Part shown: piece after piece, positions 1 through 7,702 of the stretch | How positions within the stretch are numbered: the first letter of the stretch is position 1 | Layout of the letters: the number at the start of each line of letters is the position of its first letter | NCBI GenBank assembly: GCA_023138835.1 | Contig: JAGLOP010000021.1 | Coordinates: 1-35,325 of the forward strand | Direction of reading: 5' to 3' | DNA: 35,325 nt | Source of the DNA: Arcobacteraceae bacterium | Lineage (GTDB): Bacteria > Campylobacterota > Campylobacteria > Campylobacterales > Arcobacteraceae | Notes under the pieces: model-generated | Databases searched by the model: none | What the model saw: only the letters and a program-made list of their open reading frames with translations | Told to the model about the DNA's origin: nothing | Made by a program: the position numbers and the translations under genes

Positions 1-1
1 A

Positions 2-2395
2 CCTGACATGATGGGAATGCCTGGATTTGATATGATGGAGGGAATGCCACCTCCTGAATTTATGGATGATATGATATTTGGAATGCTTCCCCCTGAATTT
101 ATGGATGGAGATTTCTATATACCACCTGAATTCATGGATGGAGATTTCTATATACCACCTGAATTCATAGATGGTGATTTCTTTATGCCACCTCCTGAAG
201 ATGATTATTATGATGACTATATACCACCACCGGGAGAAGATGTATTTGAGCCTGTAACAGTTACTGAAGGTACTGCGGGAAATGATATTTTATATGGTAC
301 AGCGGCAAATGATGCAATTGTAGCTTCTGGTGGTAATGATACAATTGATGGACTTGGTGGTATAGATACTATGACATATACAAATATTGCGGCAGACCCT
401 ATGGTTGATCTAGTAGGTGGTCAAGCAATTAATGTAACTTTAAATGGTGCAACTGCTGCAACTGTAACCGTAGGTGGTACAGCAAAAGATACTATTAAAA
501 ATATTGAGAACTTTATAGGTGCTGGCGGCGATGATACTATTACAGGTGATTCTGGAGCAAATACATTAGAAGGTCTGGCTGGAGCAGATACCTTGAATGG
601 TGGTGATGGTATTGATACAGTAAGTTACCAAAATTCAACAGAAGGTGTAACTGTAGATTTATCAGATAGTTTAAATAATGCCAATGGTGATGCCGAAGGA
701 GATACATTAACAAATTTTGAAAATATTTTAGGGTCAAATTTTGATGATGATTTAACTGGAGATGAAGCTGCAAATAATATTATGGGTGGAGACGGTGATG
801 ATACAATATATGGTGGAGCTGGTGTTGATACAATATATGGTGGAGCTGGTATAAACGAGATTGAAGGTGGTGACGGTGATGATATTATTTATCTAGATAC
901 AGTAGATACTGAAGGATATGATACTATTATTGTTGATGGAGGTAGTGATACAATATATGGGTTTGGTGGTATAGAAACTGATATTGGTGTAAGTGAAGAT
1001 ATTGATAGTATTTATGTTTCTAATGGTGCTTCAGCTATTGTTACAGTTACTTCAGACTTTACAGCTAATGATAGCACCTATCATAATGGAACTGGGGGAG
1101 GTACAGTTACTTTAAACCTTGCTAATGGTATTGATACTGATTTAAGTTTAGCAGATACAACAAATGACTTAGACGGATATATTATTACAGCTGCTGGTAA
1201 TACAATGGCTTCTACAATAGTTGGCTCTGAAGCTGATGATACTATTACAGGTGGAATTGGTAATGATACTTTAACTGGCGAAGATGGAATTGATATTCTT
1301 ATTGGCGGGGATGGTGATGATACATTATTTATTGATGATGATGATACAACAATAAGTGGTGGAGCTGGTATAGATACAGTTAGTCTTGATAATAATATTG
1401 ATGTATCTGCTGCTACATTTAATACTATTGAGGTAATCACAGCAACTGAAGAAGGGGCTGATCTTACTGTTAGTGTCGTACAAGCAAATGCATTAAATGC
1501 AGTTGCAGCTAGCTTTACCGGTGATGGTACTATTAATGATGAACAATTAATTATAAATGGTACGGGTGGAACTGATATAATCAATCTAAGTAGTATGACT
1601 TTTACTAATTCAGGTGCTACAATTAATGGTGATATGGGAGCTGATGTAATTACAGGTAGTAATGGAAATGACACAATTACTACACTAGATATAGCTATAG
1701 TTGATGGTGGTGATGGTACAGGTGATACGGTTCAATATTTTGCTGCTGTAAGTGCTGCTAATTTATCTGATAGTGATTTAGTAAATGTAGAAAATATAGA
1801 AATTACACAGGTTATGGGTGATATGAGTTATGATTTTAGCAATCAAACTGAAGATTTATCTATTACAGGTAATACATCTGGTGATACAATTACGGGTGGA
1901 GCTGGTGATGATACAATTACTGGTGGAGCTAGTGATGATACACTTGATGGTGGTACTGGTAATGATACATTTGTATTTAGTACAGCTGCTGGTAATGGCA
2001 CTGATGCAATATCAAACTTTACAGTTGGTACCGGTAATGATATGTTAAATATTATAAATTTATCAACGGTTGGTACTGGGAATATTGGTACAGCTGTTAG
2101 TAGTGCTACTGTAGCTCTTTCTGATTTTAAAGTAATTACTATTTTGGATAATGCAAATTTTGCAGATGAAAATGATGTCATGTCAAAAATAAATTTTGCT
2201 ATAGATACAACAGGTGATGTCACTGGAAATACATTGATTGCAATAGATAATGGAACAGACAATACTGCTATATTTAGTTATAGTGATGATGGTAATGCTG
2301 CCGGTATACAAGTGGCTGAATTAACAAAAATTGCTAATTTATCTGGAGTAGATGATGTTAGTACTTTGCATGTAGATAACTTTGTATTTGCATAG
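2..2395 (+). CDS. RTX-type calcium-binding protein, type I secretion substrate (5' end outside window)
   Basis: The reading frame is open to the left edge, so the N-terminus is missing; the ATG at 8 lies inside an ongoing Met/Pro/Glu/Phe-rich repeat and is not a convincing start. At least 797 residues are present. After an acidic proline-rich repeat block (about residues 15-75) come clusters of RTX nonapeptides of the GGxGxDxhx type, for example GGDGDDTIYGGAGVDTIYGG, at several places down to GGTGNDTFVF near the end. Such repeats fold as beta-rolls on binding Ca2+ outside the cell. The C-terminus ends in a hydrophobic DNFVFA, as is usual for uncleaved type I secretion signals. An ABC exporter and HlyD adaptor follow on the same strand, which supports export by that pair. 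The role (adhesin, S-layer-like or enzyme) cannot be told; no catalytic domain is visible in the part seen. Confidence 0.88.
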   Translation, partial: PDMMGMPGFDMMEGMPPPEFMDDMIFGMLPPEFMDGDFYIPPEFMDGDFYIPPEFIDGDFFMPPPEDDYYDDYIPPPGEDVFEPVTVTEGTAGNDILYGTAANDAIVASGGNDTIDGLGGIDTMTYTNIAADPMVDLVGGQAINVTLNGATAATVTVGGTAKDTIKNIENFIGAGGDDTITGDSGANTLEGLAGADTLNGGDGIDTVSYQNSTEGVTVDLSDSLNNANGDAEGDTLTNFENILGSNFDDDLTGDEAANNIMGGDGDDTIYGGAGVDTIYGGAGINEIEGGDGDDIIYLDTVDTEGYDTIIVDGGSDTIYGFGGIETDIGVSEDIDSIYVSNGASAIVTVTSDFTANDSTYHNGTGGGTVTLNLANGIDTDLSLADTTNDLDGYIITAAGNTMASTIVGSEADDTITGGIGNDTLTGEDGIDILIGGDGDDTLFIDDDDTTISGGAGIDTVSLDNNIDVSAATFNTIEVITATEEGADLTVSVVQANALNAVAASFTGDGTINDEQLIINGTGGTDIINLSSMTFTNSGATINGDMGADVITGSNGNDTITTLDIAIVDGGDGTGDTVQYFAAVSAANLSDSDLVNVENIEITQVMGDMSYDFSNQTEDLSITGNTSGDTITGGAGDDTITGGASDDTLDGGTGNDTFVFSTAAGNGTDAISNFTVGTGNDMLNIINLSTVGTGNIGTAVSSATVALSDFKVITILDNANFADENDVMSKINFAIDTTGDVTGNTLIAIDNGTDNTAIFSYSDDGNAAGIQVAELTKIANLSGVDDVSTLHVDNFVFA
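89..187 (+). repeat. Three in-frame 33-bp tandem repeats (PPEFMDGDFYI)
   Basis: Three consecutive 33-bp units (89-121, 122-154, 155-187) encode PPEFMDGDFYI, PPEFMDGDFYI and PPEFIDGDFFM. The first two differ by few bases, mostly synonymous, so copy number probably changes by slippage or recombination. Degenerate Pro/Glu/Met-rich units lie on both sides. The block is strongly acidic and precedes the RTX beta-roll region. Confidence 0.85.
800..850 (+). repeat. 27-bp tandem duplication of an RTX nonapeptide unit
   Basis: The 24 bases at 800-823 recur identically at 827-850, a 27-bp period that equals one RTX nonapeptide (DTIYGGAGx). This is a recent-looking internal duplication of a calcium-binding turn. 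Confidence 0.75.
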
Positions 2396-2413
2396 ATAGC
2401 CATATATTTCTCT

Positions 2414-2439
2414 CGTTCCCACTCTTTTGAGTGGGAATG
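2414..2439. repeat. REP-like palindrome; possible transcription attenuator
   Basis: An arm TTCCCACTC (2416-2424), a TTTT loop and GAGTGGGAA (2429-2437) form a perfect 9-bp stem, extended to 11 bp by a G-T and a C-G pair (2414-2439). No T-run follows, so it is not a classic intrinsic terminator. With its flanks it resembles the widespread CTCGTTCCCACGC...GCGTGGGAATGC palindromes linked to REP-associated (RAYT/Y1) transposases. That match is from memory and is not verified. It sits 19 bases after the RTX gene stop and may reduce read-through into the exporter genes. Confidence 0.55.
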
Positions 2440-2639
2440 CGTATGGTGGAAAAATTATAAAGATATCTTTATGGTTAATTAAATTTTATTCTAATATATA
2501 AGAATTGATTTATAGTTTAATTCTATATAAATTTAAAGTATTGTAACTTATAATTAATAAATAGAATTTATTAAAAAATAGTATATTGTTTTATTGGTAT
2601 TATGATAGAATTATTATTATATTAAAACATAGGAATTCT

Positions 2640-4355
2640 ATGCTAGAACTTATAAGAAGATTATTAATCAATAAAAAAATATCTATACTTATACTTATAT
2701 CCTCTTTTTTTATAAATCTTTTTGCAATTGCTATGCCTGTTTTTGTAATTTTACTTATAAACAAATATGTTTCAAGTGGTCTTGACGGGACTTTATATAC
2801 TTTAACTATTGGTATTTTAATAGTTTTAGTTATTGAAGTTTTTATGAAGAAAGTGAGGGATCAACTTTCATCTTTAATTAGCCCTATTGAAGATAAAAAA
2901 TTATCACTTAAAGTATTTCAAGCTATGACAAATTCAAAAACATCAGCCTTTGAACTGTTAAGTACAAGTCTTAAAGGGGAGATGATAAAAGGGCTTGAAA
3001 AAATAAAAACAGCCTATGGATATAAAAATATTAATATCTTTGTAGATATACCTTTTGCACTTCTATTTTTACTTGTAATTTATATGCTTAGTCCTATGGT
3101 GTCTTTGATTGTAACTTTTTTCATTTTAGTGATATCTTTTTTTATATTTATTGGTATGATATCTGGTTCACAAAACAAGGCTTTATTTTTATCTGCAAAT
3201 TCATCTAAAACAGCTATTGCATCTTCTGCATTAAATGCATCAGATACTATTAGAATAAATAATGGCAGTAAGTATATAAACGAACTTTGGGAAAAGCAAT
3301 TAGAAGGGATTGAAAAGTTAAAAAAGAAAGTTGATAATAAATATGTAAATATTATGGTTTTTTCACAATTTTTAACTGCACTTGTAGGTATATTCGTTTA
3401 TTTTATAGGTACTCAAGAGGTTGTGGTGGGTACTTTAAATATAGGATCACTTATAGGTTTAAGTATTTTATCCTCTAAAGCTGTAGCTCCTTTTATACAA
3501 GCGGTTCATATAAGTGAGCAGATAAATGATGCGAATACATCTTTAAAGCAAATAAATAACTTTTTAAGTATTCCTGTAGAATCCACTACGGGTACGGCAC
3601 TAAGTGAATATAATGGAACTATTGAATTTAAAAATGTTTCATTTTCATATCCTGGCGCAACTACACCTATTTTTGAGAATATGAACTTCAAGCTTGTTGA
3701 GGGAAATACACTTATGATTTATGGACCAAATGGAAGTGGAAAAAGTACATTCTCAAAACTGTTAGCAGGTTTATTTGAACCAACTAAGGGAAATATTCAT
3801 ATTGATGGAGTTGATTTACGACAAATTGCTCCATATTGGTACAGAACACAGCTTATGTATCTTCCTCAAGAGCCGGCATTTGTACCTGGTACTATTTTAG
3901 ATAATATAAAACTTTCAAACGAAGAGCTTAAAGACGATAAATTAAATCAAATAATCAAAGATTCAAATCTTAAAGACTTTTTAGATAAAAGTCAAAAAGG
4001 GATTTTAACTCAAATTGTAGAAAATGGAAAAAACTTATCTATGGGGATTAAACATCGAATTGCATTGGCTATGTCTTTAGTCAATGATGGAAAACTTGTA
4101 ATTTTTGATGAACCCACAGAAACTTTAGATATGGATGGGAAACATGCTGTTTATACTTTAATAAATAAATTTAAAGAAAAGAAAAAAACAATTATATTAT
4201 TTACACATGATAAATATCTTCTGGGAATGGCTGATTATTATATAGACTTATCAAACAGTACAACTCCTAGAGTAATTTCAAAAGAACAGTGGATACAACA
4301 TTATAAAAATAATATTAACAAACAAAATAAAAAGAGTAATAATGAATCAAAATAA
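2640..4355 (+). CDS. Type I secretion ABC transporter (fused permease and ATPase)
   Basis: A 571-residue inner-membrane exporter. Residues about 15-300 hold the hydrophobic ABC membrane domain with paired helices near 15-40 and 55-70, 135-175 and 240-280. Residues 325-545 hold the ATPase: Walker A GPNGSGKST (362-370), Q-loop LPQEP (408-412), signature LSMGI (466-470), Walker B LVIFDEP (486-492) and H-loop FTHD (521-524). The signature is unusual because the canonical LSGGQ glycine and glutamine are replaced. There is no N-terminal C39-like domain, as in the PrtD/HasD size class. The ATG at 2640 is chosen because AGGAA lies just upstream; the frame can be opened further only from a TTG at 2586 with no clear ribosome site. 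It overlaps the adaptor gene by 14 bases and probably exports the upstream RTX protein. Confidence 0.88.
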   Translation: MLELIRRLLINKKISILILISSFFINLFAIAMPVFVILLINKYVSSGLDGTLYTLTIGILIVLVIEVFMKKVRDQLSSLISPIEDKKLSLKVFQAMTNSKTSAFELLSTSLKGEMIKGLEKIKTAYGYKNINIFVDIPFALLFLLVIYMLSPMVSLIVTFFILVISFFIFIGMISGSQNKALFLSANSSKTAIASSALNASDTIRINNGSKYINELWEKQLEGIEKLKKKVDNKYVNIMVFSQFLTALVGIFVYFIGTQEVVVGTLNIGSLIGLSILSSKAVAPFIQAVHISEQINDANTSLKQINNFLSIPVESTTGTALSEYNGTIEFKNVSFSYPGATTPIFENMNFKLVEGNTLMIYGPNGSGKSTFSKLLAGLFEPTKGNIHIDGVDLRQIAPYWYRTQLMYLPQEPAFVPGTILDNIKLSNEELKDDKLNQIIKDSNLKDFLDKSQKGILTQIVENGKNLSMGIKHRIALAMSLVNDGKLVIFDEPTETLDMDGKHAVYTLINKFKEKKKTIILFTHDKYLLGMADYYIDLSNSTTPRVISKEQWIQHYKNNINKQNKKSNNESK

Positions 4356-5628
4356 TGATGAGATAAAAATACCTAAAGCAACATATTTTTTTCTTACCTT
4401 AGTTGTAATAGGCTTGGTTGTCCTCTTTTTTTGGGCCAAATATTTTACACTTGATATTTTAAGTATTGCAAGTGGGGAAGTGGCTCCACAAGGTGAGATA
4501 AAATTTATTCAACATCTAGAAGGTGGTATTGTTAAAAATATTTTAGTTAAAGAGGGAGATATAGTTCAAATAAATCAACCAATTATAGAACTAGAATCTA
4601 CTGCAAGTGGTGCAGATATAGGAGAAGTAGAAGTTAGAATTGGATTTTTAATAATTGAGATACAAAGACTTAAGGCACAGATTAGCAATAAGGATATATT
4701 AATCTTTAATAAGAAATTGGAACAAGAAATTCCAAAGATGATAGAAAATGCCAGAAATTTACATAAAACAATAATACTTAGATATAAAAGTCAAATATCC
4801 ACTTTAGATGAAACTATTAAACAAAAATATCAAGATATTAAAGAGGTAAAATCACGAATTAAGAATTTAGAGATAAATTTAGAATACCTTAATGAACAAA
4901 TCAACATCAGTAAAAAGTTATTAAAAGATGAATTAACAAATAGATATGCTCACTTAGATTTATTAAGAAAACATATTGAGGTAAAAACAAAACTTGATAG
5001 TATAAATGAGATTATTAAAAAATCAAATTCAGAAGTAAAACTAGCTAAAGAGCAATTAAAAACATATAAACAGCAATTTATAGAAGAAGCAGAACAAAAA
5101 CTAAAATTAGCACAGCAAGAATTATCTCAATTAGATAAAAGGCATTTTAAATTTAAAGATAAACAAAGTAGAACAGTTATAAAGTCACCTGTAGCAGGAG
5201 TGATAAAAAAATTACATGTACATACTATTGGTGGAGTAATTAAAGCAGGTAATACAATAGTAGAGATAGTACCAAATGATAATAACTTAATAATTGAAGC
5301 ATTACTAGAACCACAAGATATTGGATATGTTCAAGTTGGACAATATGCTTATGTAAGGTTAGCTTCTTCTGACGCTATGAGATTTGATAAACTTGATGGC
5401 AAAGTTACCTATGTAAGTCCCGATACCTTTACAAATGATAGAGGGATATCTTTTTATAAAGTACAGATTCAAACAAATCAAAACTTTTTTAAAAGTAAAG
5501 GATTAAATTGTGCTTTAGTACCGGGGATGCAAGTAACAGCAAATATTAATATTGGGCAAAGAACTATTATAGACTATCTCCTTGATCCTTTTAAATCTGG
5601 TACAAGTATGGCTTTGACCGAAAAATAA
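4342..5628 (+). CDS. HlyD-family type I secretion periplasmic adaptor
   Basis: A 428-residue membrane fusion protein linking the inner-membrane ABC exporter to an outer-membrane TolC-type channel. One membrane helix lies near residues 13-32. It is followed by the first half of the lipoyl-like hairpin domain (IQHLEGGIVKNILVKEGD, 56-73), a long Lys/Glu/Gln-rich coiled-coil section from about 95 to 275, the second lipoyl half (IKSPVAGVIKKLHV) and the C-terminal beta-barrel. Its length and order match HlyD/PrtE/LapC-type adaptors. The start overlaps the last codons of the ABC gene, indicating translational coupling. A TolC partner must be encoded elsewhere. The promoter is presumably shared with the ABC gene or with the RTX gene upstream. 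Confidence 0.9.
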   Translation: MNQNNDEIKIPKATYFFLTLVVIGLVVLFFWAKYFTLDILSIASGEVAPQGEIKFIQHLEGGIVKNILVKEGDIVQINQPIIELESTASGADIGEVEVRIGFLIIEIQRLKAQISNKDILIFNKKLEQEIPKMIENARNLHKTIILRYKSQISTLDETIKQKYQDIKEVKSRIKNLEINLEYLNEQINISKKLLKDELTNRYAHLDLLRKHIEVKTKLDSINEIIKKSNSEVKLAKEQLKTYKQQFIEEAEQKLKLAQQELSQLDKRHFKFKDKQSRTVIKSPVAGVIKKLHVHTIGGVIKAGNTIVEIVPNDNNLIIEALLEPQDIGYVQVGQYAYVRLASSDAMRFDKLDGKVTYVSPDTFTNDRGISFYKVQIQTNQNFFKSKGLNCALVPGMQVTANINIGQRTIIDYLLDPFKSGTSMALTEK

Positions 5629-5660
5629 TAAGTAAAATTGATATTAAAGAAACTAAATAC

Positions 5661-5666
5661 TATAAT
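5661..5666 (+). promoter_or_regulatory. TATAAT -10 box for a possibly leaderless kinase transcript
   Basis: A perfect TATAAT ends 8 bases before the ATG at 5675 and no Shine-Dalgarno sequence lies between, so transcription would start almost at the start codon. The region is AT-rich and chance occurrence is possible. Confidence 0.4.
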
Positions 5667-5674
5667 ATATTGTA

Positions 5675-7519
5675 ATGAAGAATTTAAAATTTAAAATCAT
5701 ATTAGTATTAGTATTTATTATAGTGTATACAATTATATACAATATCAATAGCATAACTAAAGATCAACAGATATCTAATGAATTACAAAATTCCATAAAA
5801 GATCTTAAACTAAACTATGACATTACAACTTATCATAATAAAAAAAATGCAGATGCCATTGACTATAGCTTTACTAAAAATAAAAAGTTACTAAAAATAT
5901 TATCAGAGTCTTTAGATGCAAATGATAAACAAAAAGAAGTTTTAAGAAAAAAACTTTATGATATGTTATATATTAGATTCAATGCTATGAAAAGCAAAGG
6001 TATTAAGATTCTTTTATTTGCACATCCTGATAATACCACTTTTTTAAGAATGCATAAACCAGATAAATATGGTGATGAATTAAGTAAAATAAGGTATGGA
6101 ATAACACTTGTAAATAAAATAAAAAAACCGATACATGGTTTTGAACAAGGGAAAATTTCACATGCATTTAGAAATATATACCCTCTATTTGATGACAATA
6201 ATAGATATTTAGGATGTTTTGATCTATCCTACTCATCAGATAATATGCAAAACACCCTTTCAGCTGTAAATAAGATGCACTCTCATTTTTTGGTAAATAA
6301 AGAAGTTATAAATGCAAAAATATGGAAAACAAAAGAGATAAAGTCAGATTATACATCCAGTATAGAACATGAAAACTATATGGTTTCACAAATTAAAAAT
6401 CCAAAATATAAAGATGTGGTTGTATCAAAAGAGATTATTGCCAAACAACAAAAATATATAAATGAAAATATAAGCAATTCAAAGTCATTTGCTATATATC
6501 AAGAATATAATAATAAAGCAGTCATCTTGTCTTTTATACCGATTAAGAGTATAAAAAACAGTAATAATGCAACAGCTTATATTGTTTCTTATACATATAA
6601 AAAACAGATTTTGGAAATATTAAATATTTTTATGGTTAGAAATACTATCTCTTTTATTATACTTGTCATTGGTTTATATTTAATATATAATCAATTGATA
6701 CATAAGAAAGAATTAATAATAGAGGTAACTAAAAAAACTAAAGAACTAAAAGAATTAAACGAGAATCTAGAACAAAAAATCTCTATAGAAACTGAAAAAA
6801 ACAGGGAAAAAGATAAACTTATATATGATCAAGCTAAAAATGCTCAAATGGGTGAGATGATAGGAAATATTGCCCATCAATGGAGGCAGCCTCTTAGTGT
6901 AATAAGTACAGTTTCAAGTGGATTAAGTCTTAAAATAGAATATAAAATCTTTGACGAGGATGAAGCAAAAAAAGATTTAGATATACTCCATAATTCAGCA
7001 CAATTTTTATCAAAAACCATTGATACTTTTAGGGACTTTATCAAAGAAGAAAAAAAGTCAAAAGAGGTTGTATTGCAAAATAAAATTAATTATGCAATAG
7101 ATATTATCAGTGCATCATTAAAAATCAATCATATAAAACTAATAAACAATATAGACTATTCAAATCCTATAAATATCACATTAGTTGTAGGAGAGTTATC
7201 TCAAGTACTTATAAATATTTTTAACAATGCAAAAGATGTTTTAGTTGAAAAAAATATTGAAGATAAATGGATAAAAATTAATATTGAAGTAAAAGAGGAC
7301 TTAGCTGTCATTAGTATTGAAGATAACGGAGGGGGAATACCAGAAGAGATACTACCAAAGATATTTAACCCATACTTTACTACAAAACACCAATCACAAG
7401 GAACAGGGCTGGGTCTTCATATGAGCCAAGAGATAATAAGAAAAAATCTAAATGGAAAATTGTATGCCAAAAATTCAGATAATGGTGCCATATTTTTTAT
7501 AGAGTTGCCATTGTCTTAA
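5675..7519 (+). CDS. Membrane sensor histidine kinase with double-Cache-like periplasmic domain
   Basis: A 614-residue kinase. Membrane helices lie near residues 7-25 and 319-338, enclosing a periplasmic sensor of about 290 residues. That sensor contains [18 protein letters not shown] (123-140), typical of the dCache_3 / LuxQ-like double Cache fold that binds small ligands. A coiled coil (345-390) leads to the dimerisation helix [10 protein letters not shown] with phospho-acceptor His401, the form common in Campylobacterota. The ATPase domain shows the N-box [18 protein letters not shown] and GTGLGLHMS. No receiver is attached. It starts 46 bases after the HlyD gene with no good ribosome site, so it may be the last gene of the secretion operon or have its own leaderless promoter. 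The ligand and partner regulator are unknown; its kinase core closely resembles the receiver-kinase at 13309. Confidence 0.88.
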   Translation: MKNLKFKIILVLVFIIVYTIIYNINSITKDQQISNELQNSIKDLKLNYDITTYHNKKNADAIDYSFTKNKKLLKILSESLDANDKQKEVLRKKLYDMLYIRFNAMKSKGIKILLFAHPDNTTFLRMHKPDKYGDELSKIRYGITLVNKIKKPIHGFEQGKISHAFRNIYPLFDDNNRYLGCFDLSYSSDNMQNTLSAVNKMHSHFLVNKEVINAKIWKTKEIKSDYTSSIEHENYMVSQIKNPKYKDVVVSKEIIAKQQKYINENISNSKSFAIYQEYNNKAVILSFIPIKSIKNSNNATAYIVSYTYKKQILEILNIFMVRNTISFIILVIGLYLIYNQLIHKKELIIEVTKKTKELKELNENLEQKISIETEKNREKDKLIYDQAKNAQMGEMIGNIAHQWRQPLSVISTVSSGLSLKIEYKIFDEDEAKKDLDILHNSAQFLSKTIDTFRDFIKEEKKSKEVVLQNKINYAIDIISASLKINHIKLINNIDYSNPINITLVVGELSQVLINIFNNAKDVLVEKNIEDKWIKINIEVKEDLAVISIEDNGGGIPEEILPKIFNPYFTTKHQSQGTGLGLHMSQEIIRKNLNGKLYAKNSDNGAIFFIELPLS

Positions 7520-7608
7520 TAACCTTATACTTGCACAATTCCACATTACAAAGTCTCGATTTATAAAATCAATCAACAAAATTTACACAAAAATCAACAA
7601 TTTGATTC

Positions 7609-7614
7609 TATAAT
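7609..7614 (+). promoter_or_regulatory. Probable -10 box upstream of hybrid kinase operon
   Basis: TATAAT lies in the 183-base gap before the hybrid kinase gene. The gap also has two imperfect copies of ATCAACAAaaTTT (around 7571-7603) that could be a regulator site. There is no matching -35, as is common for sigma70 promoters in Campylobacterota. Confidence 0.4.
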
Positions 7615-7702
7615 TGTTAATATTATTTTAAAACTTATTAAAAAGTAGATACAATATTGATAGAGATAAATCAATTATACTGTAGAAGACAAAGGATTAA
7701 AG

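Noticed and set aside
89..187. Regular repeats considered as a CRISPR array
   Set aside because: Units are directly adjacent without spacers and are in frame in a long gene.
1081..1674. 197-residue open frame on the minus strand inside the RTX gene (also 1843-2262)
   Set aside because: Mirror of the repetitive Gly/Asp/Thr codons of the RTX gene; the translation is a low-complexity Ser/Pro/Val run without a ribosome site.
2409..2445. Classic intrinsic terminator after the RTX gene
   Set aside because: The stem is good but no T-run follows; listed instead as a REP-like palindrome with possible attenuation.
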